Shown piece by piece: positions 1 through 5,977 of a DNA stretch of 6,163 nt (positions are counted from its first letter, which is position 1; every line of letters begins with the position of its first letter). Source of the stretch: an uncultured Chloroflexota bacterium (lineage in GTDB: Bacteria; Chloroflexota; Dehalococcoidia; SAR202; UBA11138); assembly GCA_913046025.1 (NCBI GenBank), contig CAJWRP010000151.1, positions 1-6,163 of the forward strand, in the 5' to 3' direction. The notes beneath the pieces were generated by a model. That model saw only the letters and a program-made list of their open reading frames with translations, was not told the origin of the DNA and did no database searches. A program made the position numbers and the translations under genes.

Positions 1-748
1 TATCCAGGTAGTGCTCTTGAATCCTCTCATAGGGAGTTCCGGCTTCTCTTAGCAGCGCCAGAGATTCCAAGAATTCTCTGGTTCGTTCTTTGTCCACCAC
101 TTCAACCTGCATAAAGCGCATGGTCTGCAGTGCCAAGGCTGTACCCAACAGAGTAGTCTCGATCTTCTGGCCTTTACCAGTCCGTTCTCGACTGTAGAGG
201 GCAGCGCAGACGGACCAGGCCATAGTTATGCCTGTGGAAAAGTCGGCAAGGGGACTGGATTGCACCTGCTGCGGGACTCCTTTGGTGATCTTATCCTCCG
301 CGGCCATCAGTCCTGTCATGGCCTGGGCGATAATATCATAGCCAGGTCGAGTACTATGAGGCCCCTGCCTGCCGAAGGCGGTGTTTTCGCAGTAAATAAG
401 GCGAGAGTTGATCGCAGAAAGCGTCTCGAAGTCGATTCCCAGGTTGTAGGGCACGTCGGGTCGGGAATTGACTATGACAACATCCATATCGGGAATCATC
501 TTGTAGACGATATCCCTAGCCTCCACCTTGGTCAGGTCTAAAGTGAGGCTTTTTTTCCCTCTATTAAGGCCCATGAAAGTCTTGCTCTCGTTAGGCATGA
601 ATGGCTGTGCAAACCTCCACGGCTCGCCCCAAGGTGGCTCCACCTTAATTACGTCTGCCCCCATGTCGCTCAGAAGCATCCCGCTAAAGGGGCCAGCGAT
701 AATTTCCGTGAACTCAAGCACCCTAACGCCATCCAATGGTCCAGGCAT
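1..748 (-). CDS. CaiB/BaiF family (family III) CoA-transferase, N-terminal part; 3' end outside the window
   Basis: Family III CoA-transferases move CoA from an acyl-CoA donor to a carboxylic acid acceptor through an aspartyl-CoA thioester; they are cytoplasmic, usually interlocked dimers. The minus-strand reading gives 249 residues from an ATG at 748-746, preceded by AGAGGAAG at a suitable distance. It opens with MPGPLDGVRVLEFTEIIAGP. The family block GADVIKVEPP (residues 30-39) follows, then NRGKKSLTLDL (62-72), a NSRPDVPYNLGIDFETL segment (94-110) and GYDIIAQAMTGLM (136-148). PLADFSTG carries the likely nucleophile Asp169, the same number as the catalytic Asp of formyl-CoA transferase. RTGKGQKIETTLL follows at 189-201. 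The family is about 400 residues, so roughly the last third is missing at the window edge. The family is secure; the substrate cannot be read (oxalate, carnitine, 2-methylsuccinate-type and aromatic acids are all known). The start codon lies inside an inverted repeat (see 745-838). Confidence 0.95.
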   Translation of the reverse strand, partial: MPGPLDGVRVLEFTEIIAGPFSGMLLSDMGADVIKVEPPWGEPWRFAQPFMPNESKTFMGLNRGKKSLTLDLTKVEARDIVYKMIPDMDVVIVNSRPDVPYNLGIDFETLSAINSRLIYCENTAFGRQGPHSTRPGYDIIAQAMTGLMAAEDKITKGVPQQVQSSPLADFSTGITMAWSVCAALYSRERTGKGQKIETTLLGTALALQTMRFMQVEVVDKERTREFLESLALLREAGTPYERIQEHYLD

Positions 749-838
749 ACTACTTCCTCTGAATCGTATTAACTATGTGGGCAAGAGCCTCAGCGGCGGC
801 CCATAGTCCTGCAAGCCGCCTAGTCTGAAGTAGTATGC
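745..838 (-). repeat. Nested inverted repeats over the CoA-transferase start and leader
   Basis: GCATACTACTTC at 745-756 is the exact reverse complement of GAAGTAGTATGC at 827-838. Nested between them, GGCGGC (795-800) pairs with GCCGCC (815-820). The proximal arm covers the CoA-transferase ATG (748-746) and part of its ribosome binding site. If transcription starts upstream of 838, the mRNA could fold so that the start codon is hidden; the inner GC stem would bring the arms together. The repeats are seen directly; a regulatory role is inference. A weak TTGACT-like -35 lies just upstream on the minus strand (around 855), but its -10 is poor. Confidence 0.5.
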
Positions 839-1185
839 AGCCTCGTGCTCCCAAGTCAATAGCAGTGCACGTCCCCCGCTGTTCTCCCAGTAACTTGACA
901 GCCAAGGTGGATCCTAATGGGCTCTCAAATGAGGTCTGCGAAGCATCTGTAGGAGAACTTTCTGACTTTACACCAGCCCCATTCCATTGGCCAACGCACG
1001 GGCGTTTTTTGTGAAGTACGGTATTAGAAGGACAAGCTGAAACGCAAGACAATGCATCAGCATTAGGTTAGGTACATATAGGAGACTACAGCTTGAGGTA
1101 TATACCACCCCATTTACGCGCTGTTCACAAACCTCCCGCACACACTTTGCACACGAACGGGCTGGTACTTTACCCGGAACGAAAT

Positions 1186-1215
1186 TTTAACACCGGCTCA
1201 GTTGCCGGTGTTAAA
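1186..1215. repeat. Perfect 12-bp inverted repeat with 6-base loop
   Basis: TTTAACACCGGC (1186-1197), loop TCAGTT, then GCCGGTGTTAAA (1204-1215): a perfect 12-base-pair stem with a GC-rich top and AT-rich base. It sits 67 bases upstream of the ATG at 1283. Neither side is followed by a run of T (the plus side continues GCACAAA, the minus side ATTTCG), so it is not a typical intrinsic terminator. It could be an operator for a dimeric regulator or a leader hairpin of the 1283-1606 gene. The symmetry is certain; its role is unknown. Confidence 0.7.
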
Positions 1216-1267
1216 GCACAAACAACAAGTTTCCAATTGCCGTCCCGATCTACGGGGCGAGTAAATT

Positions 1268-1276
1268 AGGAGGAGG
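1268..1276 (+). promoter_or_regulatory. Strong ribosome binding site for the 1283 gene
   Basis: AGGAGGAGG ends six bases before the ATG at 1283. It is the strongest Shine-Dalgarno match in the window and fixes the start of an otherwise unfamiliar small gene. It argues that the gene is, or was recently, translated. Confidence 0.8.
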
Positions 1277-1282
1277 ATAGAT

Positions 1283-1606
1283 ATGACACAGTGGTTGAAA
1301 AAGGCAAAGATTACGGTAATGGCCGGTGCCATGGCGCTGGTCCTAGTTGGCACGTCCTTCGCGAGGATCTCCCAGATTCCCTCTGCTGAGGCGAGCTTCG
1401 GTCACGACGCCGAGATGGTCACCGGCAGCGTGCAGCACGACCATGATGTCAAACGTCGCGACGGCAAAATTACTGTTGACAGCGCTGAAGGCAAAGGCGC
1501 GACAGTAACCATCAAGCTCCCTCTAGCCGGCATCTCCGAGGTAGCGAACGATCATCCAGGTCTGAATGATCCGGACATGCCAATGGCAGTCGACATGCAG
1601 AACTAA
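1283..1606 (+). CDS. Small secreted or membrane-anchored protein ending in a histidine-kinase ATPase-like tail
   Basis: The 107-residue product starts at an ATG with an excellent ribosome binding site. Residues 1-38 form a signal peptide or single membrane anchor: a basic start (KKAK at 6-9), a hydrophobic core at about 10-27 (TVMAGAMALVLVGTSFA), and a plausible cleavage after SAEA (residue 37). Residues 56-81 (VKRRDGKITVDSAEGKG, then TIKLPL) closely match the final G2-type loop and strand of HATPase domains in sensor kinases, usually VxxHGGxIxVxSxxGxGTxFxxxLP. Everything else of a kinase is absent: no dimerisation His, N box or DxGxG. The last 26 residues are acidic and Pro/Met/Asp-rich. It may be an internally deleted sensor kinase (pseudogene) or a small exported protein that reuses the motif. 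An ATPase function is not supported. It stands alone between two large gaps. Confidence 0.6.
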   Translation: MTQWLKKAKITVMAGAMALVLVGTSFARISQIPSAEASFGHDAEMVTGSVQHDHDVKRRDGKITVDSAEGKGATVTIKLPLAGISEVANDHPGLNDPDMPMAVDMQN

Positions 1607-1907
1607 TTAAAGTCTGTACTCAAGTTTTATCCAAAACATACCGAGTTTAATTGCCTTTTAGAAGTATGGTTTTCTCAACATGAGGGCCAAAGTCACCTGA
1701 GAGGCATTTCATATCCCACTCCGCTACACAGTAAAGCAATAGTAATTTTCAGTCCTCTCTTATTTCAGGCATCAGTTAGCCCGCTCATCTAGACCGCTAT
1801 AGAAACACGCCCGTGCTCCTTGTGCGCCAATTACCAAGTCCACATGTATTTTATCCTGGGAACAAACGTGCTATAAATACAGTCGATATCTGATATGGGG
1901 AGCGTTA
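1607..1907. other. Gap of about 300 bases, no gene seen; should hold the promoter of the epimerase-amidase operon
   Basis: No credible open frame in either direction. Shortly after the upstream gene lies an imperfect hairpin (1633-1673). Near the right end TATAAA (1872-1877) is a plausible -10 box for the operon beginning at 1908, about 30 bases before the ATG, but the expected -35 position (around 1849-1854, TTTTAT) is poor, so any promoter is weak or activator-dependent. GGGGAG at 1897-1902 is the ribosome binding site of the next gene. Confidence 0.5.
1633..1673 (+). terminator. Weak candidate terminator after the 107-residue gene
   Basis: AAAACATAC (1633-1641) can pair with GTATGGTTTT (1664-1673) around a 22-base loop with one bulged base, followed by CTCAAC. 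The stem is AT-rich and the loop long, so as a Rho-independent terminator this is marginal. It is listed because it is the only hairpin ending in a T run downstream of the stop at 1606. Confidence 0.2.
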
Positions 1908-2663
1908 ATGAAAAAGGTATTGATTACCGGAATGAGTGGCCTCATCGGAGGCCTACTGGGAGCCCACCTTCAGAAGGAGGGTGGTTACGAGCTTACGGCC
2001 TTAAACAGAAGCAAAGTCGAGGGAGTCAACTGCGTTCAAGCAGACATCTCCGACTTTGAAGCGATTAAGGACGCTTTCCGAGGTCAGGACGTGGTCGTTC
2101 ACCTAGCAGCGTACCTGGGCAGCGACGACTGGCCTGGACAGCTTAACGGAAATATCGTTGGCACCTACAATGTGTTCGAAGCAGCCAGACTGGCAGGCAC
2201 CAAGCGCGTGATCTACGCTAGCAGTGGAAATACTATTCGTGGCTACGAAAAAATTGAGCCTTACAAGGCCTTGGTGGAGGGCCGATACAACGATATAAAA
2301 GGCGAAGTTCCGCTGATAACTCCCAAGATGGTCAAGCCCGTGGGAATCTACGGCGCAGCTAAGATTTTTGGCGAGGCGCTGGCTAGCCACTATTCAGACG
2401 CCTACGGCATGTCGTTCCTGTGCGTGCGCATCGGCTCGGTGGAGAAGGACAACGTTCCGCCGGCAATACGGGAGCGAACGACCTACCTCAGCCATGACGA
2501 TGTAACTCAGGTGCTTTACAAGTGCATTGAAGCACCCGACGACCTGATGTACGACGTATTTCTGGCCACATCCGACAACAAGTACGGTTACCGTGACCTC
2601 AGTCACACCAGAGAAGTACTGGGGTACAAGCCTAAAGACTCTGCTGACTCATATTTCGAATAA
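1908..2663 (+). CDS. NAD(P)-dependent epimerase/dehydratase (extended SDR), uronate dehydrogenase-like
   Basis: A 251-residue cytoplasmic Rossmann-fold oxidoreductase acting on a sugar or sugar acid. The N-terminal TGMSGLIG (residues 7-14) is the TGxxGxxG dinucleotide-binding loop; D46 in QADISD and HLAA (65-68) are further cofactor-side motifs. Catalytic residues are S105/S106 in YASSGNT and the YGAAK pair Tyr148-Lys152. The C-terminal part (RIGS at 174-177, TTYLSHDDV at 191-199, then LGYKPKDSADSY at 238-249) follows the pattern of uronate dehydrogenase, which oxidises glucuronate or galacturonate to the lactone and is about 265 residues. The residues after the second strand are LNRS (32-35) rather than an acidic residue, so NAD versus NADP is open. 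The start follows GGGGAG at 1897-1902. The amidase gene begins 25 bases downstream, so the two are probably co-transcribed. The SDR class is secure; the uronate assignment is a resemblance only. Confidence 0.93.
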   Translation: MKKVLITGMSGLIGGLLGAHLQKEGGYELTALNRSKVEGVNCVQADISDFEAIKDAFRGQDVVVHLAAYLGSDDWPGQLNGNIVGTYNVFEAARLAGTKRVIYASSGNTIRGYEKIEPYKALVEGRYNDIKGEVPLITPKMVKPVGIYGAAKIFGEALASHYSDAYGMSFLCVRIGSVEKDNVPPAIRERTTYLSHDDVTQVLYKCIEAPDDLMYDVFLATSDNKYGYRDLSHTREVLGYKPKDSADSYFE

Positions 2664-2688
2664 ACGCACATAAGCGAAGGGCTTCTTT

Positions 2689-3801
2689 ATGAAAAGCATA
2701 ACGATTGACCGCTCTAAGCGACTGAAGGACGAGCCCGAAAAGGGCCACAATCGCTGGCACCCAGACATCACACCAGTGATAGGGGTAGAGCCAGGTGAAG
2801 AGGTTCTTCTGGATACTCGAGACGCTTCAGACAGCCAGATTAAGCCCGGCATGGTGCCAGCAGACCTGGAAGGCCTGGACCGCAAAGTAGCCCACCCTCT
2901 CACAGGTCCGGTTTATATCAAGGGGGCCGCACCCGGCGACCTTCTGGAGATCGAATACATCGATATCACACCGCAGCCTTATGGCTGGACCCGCATTCGA
3001 CCGGGCTCAGGCTTCCTGAGAGACCTTTTCACGGAAGCATACATTGCCCATTGGAATATAGAGGACGGCTGGGCAACATCGTCCCAGATTCCCGGCGTAC
3101 GAATACCAAACGGCTCGTTTATGGGCACCGCTGGTCTGGCACCGTCTCACCAGCAGATGGAGGAGTGGCAACTGCGAGAGGCCAAGGTCGCTGAAGACGG
3201 CGGCATAGCAGCTCCGCCAGACCCAGAAGACGCAATTCCTTATGCGGAACCTATCGCCAGCCAAGGGCTACGGACGCTTCCTCCTCGAGAGAATTGCGGC
3301 AACGCCGACATAAAGCAGCTCACCACGGGATCTCGGCTCTTCGTGCCTGTTGGAGTTGACGGAGCACTGTACTCAGCAGGAGACGCTCACTTCGCACAAG
3401 GCGATTCCGAGTGCTGCATCACAGCCATCGAGATGGGCGCGACCTGCACGGTCAAGTTCAAGTTGCATAAGGGCGAGGCGGCCAGCAAGGGCATCAAATT
3501 TCCGCGCTTCTCTCACCGAGGTTACTTTCTGCCCCCCGAGTGGGCCGCTCCCAGAAACTTCATAGCCACTATGGGCATGCCTATAAGAGACGACGGCGTA
3601 AATGAGGGCGAAAACCTAACGCTGGCGGCCCGCAACGCCATCATCAACATGCTTCAGCTGCTGGGAGAGCGAGGGTTCAGTCGTGAGCAGGCATACGTCA
3701 TCTGCAGCGTTGCTGTCGATCTCAAAGTAAGCAATATCGTCGACCTGCCCAATGTGACCATCTCGGCCTTTCTGCCGGAGGATATTTTCGTTCCTGCGTA
3801 A
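2689..3801 (+). CDS. Acetamidase/formamidase family amidohydrolase (FmdA/AmdA-like)
   Basis: Members hydrolyse short amides, typically formamide or acetamide, to ammonia and the carboxylate in the cytoplasm. The 370-residue product shows the family's marks in order: GHNRWHPDITPV (19-30), GPVYIKGAAPGDLLEIEYID (73-92), FMGTAGLAPS (144-153), RTLPPRENCGNADIKQLTTG (195-214), the most diagnostic block, then GALYSAGDAHFAQGD (225-239) with acidic E241, TAIEMGA (245-251) and a late CSVAVDLKVSNIVD segment (339-352). Length is close to family members (about 370-410), so it appears complete. The start ATG follows GAAGGG (2676-2681) by seven bases and lies 25 bases after the epimerase stop, indicating one operon. 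Many relatives have unknown natural substrates, so formamide is not proven; a role in releasing ammonia from a small amide is the safest reading. Confidence 0.95.
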   Translation: MKSITIDRSKRLKDEPEKGHNRWHPDITPVIGVEPGEEVLLDTRDASDSQIKPGMVPADLEGLDRKVAHPLTGPVYIKGAAPGDLLEIEYIDITPQPYGWTRIRPGSGFLRDLFTEAYIAHWNIEDGWATSSQIPGVRIPNGSFMGTAGLAPSHQQMEEWQLREAKVAEDGGIAAPPDPEDAIPYAEPIASQGLRTLPPRENCGNADIKQLTTGSRLFVPVGVDGALYSAGDAHFAQGDSECCITAIEMGATCTVKFKLHKGEAASKGIKFPRFSHRGYFLPPEWAAPRNFIATMGMPIRDDGVNEGENLTLAARNAIINMLQLLGERGFSREQAYVICSVAVDLKVSNIVDLPNVTISAFLPEDIFVPA

Positions 3802-4163
3802 CCGGCGCCGGGGCATGCACAGAGGATAATGACGTTATGTGACATTCTTCATATAACAGGATAATTCAGGGTAAATAGATACAGGATTTATTAGTTGGTT
3901 AGGGACAGGCATTGTATTCGGTAAAATTAAGGGGGATTTAGCTCATGGCAATCCCTTAAAGGAATCACATTTAAGAACGATACGAATCAAGTAAATATGG
4001 CCAATGCTTTTTCTGCGTTGGCGACCGAAGCCTTGGAAAAAATAACTCAAATTTTCTTCAGCTTACTGAACAAAACATGCAGATCCATTTAACGAAAGCT
4101 GATAATGACTTAGAGACAAGAGAAAAGGAAGTTGATGATTAGAATAATGCCACGTCATGGTAA
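3802..4163. other. AT-rich gap of about 360 bases between convergent genes
   Basis: This is noticeably richer in A and T than the flanking genes. It holds no gene that I can defend, but several short open stretches: 3997-4092 on the plus strand (31 residues, MANAFSALATEALEKITQ at its start, no good ribosome binding site), and two frames without a start codon, one ending at a TAA near 3993 and one overlapping it with a C-x-x-C pair and a charged, helix-like tail ending at a TAG near 4139. These could be remnants of a decayed gene or chance. Structures: CCGGCGCCGG palindrome (3802-3811), a hairpin at 3834-3857, and an imperfect hairpin pairing TTAAGGG (3927-3933) with CCCTTAA (3953-3959). Confidence 0.5.
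3834..3857 (+). terminator. Hairpin downstream of the amidase gene, possible weak terminator
   Basis: GTTATGTGA (3834-3842) pairs with TCATATAAC (3849-3857) over nine positions, one a G-U wobble, around a six-base loop. It lies 33 bases after the amidase stop. There is no T tract behind it, so if it ends the operon transcript it does so inefficiently or with Rho. A perfect palindrome CCGGCGCCGG directly abuts the amidase stop (3802-3811) but has no loop of its own. Confidence 0.25.
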
Positions 4164-5183
4164 CTAACCTTGCAGGTACGGAGACATATCTTCCGAGGAG
4201 TACATGAACTTGCTCCAGTGAGGGGCGGACATCATGCTGGCCGCATCCCGCCAAACGTCTAACATTGGCGTGCCGGCGTGCTTCTCATACTCATCCGACA
4301 AATCCCGCATCAGCTCTTCCAGGTCCGTGCGAAATTCGCTAGTACCCTGATACGAGCGGGACCTGATCTGCTCAAGCATCGATATCGCGCCCCCGGCATC
4401 GGCATTTGAGAATTTAGAGCCGAACGACCTGGCCAGTGAGTCCAGATCGCTGTTGAACTGGGTTACCGCATCCATTCCATGCAGCCTGGCGTAGGCTTTG
4501 GCGTCCTGAGGGGGTGGCGCAGATGGCACATACCACTTCAGCAATTCCAAATAGAAGTCGTGCATGTCCAAGGCGGCATGGCGTCCCGTAGCCTCCCTGG
4601 GATGGGTAATATTGCCTACGTCTATCACGGTGATCTCGGCCTTTGCAGGGTCGAAGTAAACGTTCTGAGGTCTCAAGTCCAGCAGCACTACATCCTGCGA
4701 AAAAAAGGCCTCTGCCACCCCTAATACCTCTCCTGCGATGGTGAAGGCCTTTTTTGCTGGATGAACGTTCACCGGATGCAGGGCGAAGAGATTTTGGGGA
4801 AGGCCGATTGGCTGACGCTTGATCCCGTCCAAGGCACTCCCCACCAGCGGTATACCCACTGCCCTGGTATCAACAACTACCGTGTACGGCTCCTCTATGC
4901 CGTCACCGAAATAGTCGGCATGTGACTCCTGTTCCGTATAGGCCAACATTGGAGCTACGTGATGCAAGGCCTCACCTAGCCGCACTTTGATAACAATAGC
5001 CGCCGCCGTGCGTCGCTCCACGGTTCGCTGCAGTCCACGTGCCAGCAGCGTCGGATGTGGACGCTTTATCACTACAGCCGAACCAGTCTGCGTATCCGTG
5101 GCAGCGAAAACCTCAAGATCAGCGCCCTCTCCCAGCGGCCCATCAAGTTTAAAGCGATACAGGTCTTTTGAGCTAATTTGCAT
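4164..5183 (-). CDS. Divergent protein-kinase-like protein
   Basis: The 339-residue product has the skeleton of the eukaryotic-like protein kinase fold. A glycine loop, GPLGEGADLEVF, spans residues 15-26; Lys40 is in VVIK. A catalytic loop reads LLDLRPQN (167-174) with Asp169 and Asn174, and a metal-binding DVG (188-190) replaces DFG. DMHDFYLELLKWYV (206-219) resembles the helix F segment with its buried Asp. It departs from typical Ser/Thr kinases: HRD is LLD (a non-RD type), the loop Lys is Arg171, no APE motif is seen, and the helix C Glu cannot be placed (E56 or E71). The ATP-binding and catalytic Asp residues remain, so activity is possible but unproven. The helical C-terminal third (about 225-339) has no recognised domain, and there is no membrane segment. 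The ATG at 5183 follows GAGG by four bases. It is divergent from coaE; target unknown. Confidence 0.8.
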   Translation of the reverse strand: MQISSKDLYRFKLDGPLGEGADLEVFAATDTQTGSAVVIKRPHPTLLARGLQRTVERRTAAAIVIKVRLGEALHHVAPMLAYTEQESHADYFGDGIEEPYTVVVDTRAVGIPLVGSALDGIKRQPIGLPQNLFALHPVNVHPAKKAFTIAGEVLGVAEAFFSQDVVLLDLRPQNVYFDPAKAEITVIDVGNITHPREATGRHAALDMHDFYLELLKWYVPSAPPPQDAKAYARLHGMDAVTQFNSDLDSLARSFGSKFSNADAGGAISMLEQIRSRSYQGTSEFRTDLEELMRDLSDEYEKHAGTPMLDVWRDAASMMSAPHWSKFMYSSEDMSPYLQG

Positions 5184-5220
5184 TTGTCCTCAGCAATTTC
5201 CCTTAGTTTCGACAGCCGCT

Positions 5221-5251
5221 ATTCTAACGTAGCCAGCGGACTTGGCAGCAA
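5221..5251 (-). promoter_or_regulatory. Possible sigma70-type promoter for the kinase-like gene
   Basis: Reading the minus strand, TTGCTG (5251-5246) and TAGAAT (5226-5221) are separated by 19 bases. The -10 matches five of six consensus positions; the -35 is weaker and the spacing long. It sits 37 bases upstream of the ATG. Its -35 box overlaps that of the coaE promoter on the other strand. Confidence 0.3.
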
Positions 5252-5270
5252 ATTCCCTCCAATGTATTAT
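5242..5270 (+). promoter_or_regulatory. Sigma70-type promoter for coaE
   Basis: TTGGCA (5242-5247) and TATTAT (5265-5270) are separated by exactly 17 bases; each box matches the consensus at five of six positions. Transcription would begin near 5277, giving a leader of about 35 bases before the coaE ATG at 5312. It is the best promoter match I found in the window. Confidence 0.6.
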
Positions 5271-5311
5271 CCAGTTCAAGATCAACAAGAATTTCTAAAG
5301 AGTAAGAATCC

Positions 5312-5977
5312 ATGCCGCTAATCATAGGCATCACTGGTTCCATAGCTACAGGCAAGAGCGTCGCTTGCGAAACGATAACTGCTTTGGGGGCAGTGCATTG
5401 TGACGCCGACAAGCTTGTGCACCGGCTGTACGACCCCGGTAAACCGGCCTTCGATAGAATCATCAACGTCTTCGGCAAAGAGGTCATAGGCGAGGACGGC
5501 TACATCGATCGAAAGGTGTTGGGTTCCAAAGTCTTTGGCAAGCCAGACGAGATGCGAAAACTAACTTCGGCCATTGGTGATATTTCAGTGGCGGTGAAGG
5601 CCGTCACCGACGACTGGAACGCGACACTTGGCCAGAACGACGTGGCGCTGCTGGAAGCCGTCAATCTCATCGAAGCAGGGTACGGCCAATGGTGTCACCA
5701 CGTCTGGCTATTCGCCTGCGAGGACGATCTGGCACTCAATAGGCTGATGAAACGCAATCAGATGAGCGAAGGGGACGCCAAACAGAGGCTGGCTAGCCAG
5801 CGAAGCTGGCAAGAGCGAGAGCCGGCTGCCGACCTGCTTCTCTTTAACGATGGCGACCTGGATGACTTCAGGATAAGAGTGGAAGGCGAGTTCACCAGCA
5901 CCAGAGACCTCTGGCTGTCCAGTGAACTTCCCCCTTCCAGGTATTACATGTGGTGGGAAACTAGATTCGAGGGCTAA
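5312..5977 (+). CDS. coaE: Dephospho-CoA kinase, divergent
   Basis: CoaE phosphorylates the ribose 3'-hydroxyl of dephospho-CoA with ATP, the last step of CoA synthesis, in the cytoplasm. The 221-residue product has the P-loop GSIATGKS (9-16) directly after the first strand, CDADKLVHRLY (30-40) carrying the acidic substrate-side residues, FGKEVIGEDGYIDRKVLGSK (54-73), which is the family's typical FGxxILxxDGxIDRxxLGxxVF region, a LLEAVNLIEAG strand, and a lid region with RLMKRNQMSEGDAKQRLASQ. The tail AADLLLFNDGDL corresponds to the usual ADxVIDNxG. Length fits the family (about 200-220). Unusually, the His-Pro pair normally found after the LxxI helix is replaced by Gly-Asp (AIGDISVAV), and VIDN reads LLFN. 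The ribosome binding site is weak (AAAGAG at 5296-5301). The product may be slow or specialised, but the family call is firm. The stop overlaps the convergent monooxygenase. Confidence 0.93.
   Translation: MPLIIGITGSIATGKSVACETITALGAVHCDADKLVHRLYDPGKPAFDRIINVFGKEVIGEDGYIDRKVLGSKVFGKPDEMRKLTSAIGDISVAVKAVTDDWNATLGQNDVALLEAVNLIEAGYGQWCHHVWLFACEDDLALNRLMKRNQMSEGDAKQRLASQRSWQEREPAADLLLFNDGDLDDFRIRVEGEFTSTRDLWLSSELPPSRYYMWWETRFEG

Larger units (their letters stand above)
749..1282. other. Gap of 534 bases with no convincing gene
   Basis: This lies between the divergent CoA-transferase and the 107-residue secreted protein, so both promoters should be here. It holds the nested inverted repeats near 745-838, a perfect hairpin at 1186-1215 and a small CCCG-ATCTA-CGGG hairpin at 1244-1256 just before the ribosome binding site of the next gene. 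An open minus-strand frame (750-1052) begins only with TTG, has no recognisable family and has an unnatural cysteine-rich start, so I do not call it. No clear pair of -35 and -10 boxes was found in either direction. Confidence 0.6.

Noticed and set aside
260..806. Two plus-strand open frames
   Set aside because: They lie opposite the clearly homologous CoA-transferase and its leader, and their proteins have no recognisable features.
750..1052. Open minus-strand frame of 100 codons in front of the CoA-transferase, ending four bases before its start
   Set aside because: It begins only with TTG, has no ribosome binding site, matches no family I recognise, and overlaps the inverted-repeat leader. 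A decayed gene cannot be excluded.
968..1063. 31-codon hydrophobic minus-strand frame starting at an ATG
   Set aside because: No ribosome binding site, and its length is within chance expectation.
1186..1215. Reading the perfect hairpin as a Rho-independent terminator
   Set aside because: No T tract on either strand after the stem, and no gene ends next to it.
2103..2903. Minus-strand frames across the epimerase and the start of the amidase
   Set aside because: Antisense frames over two strongly supported genes, with no family resemblance.
3997..4092. 31-codon plus-strand frame in the AT-rich gap
   Set aside because: Weak start context and too short to judge; mentioned in the gap entry rather than called.
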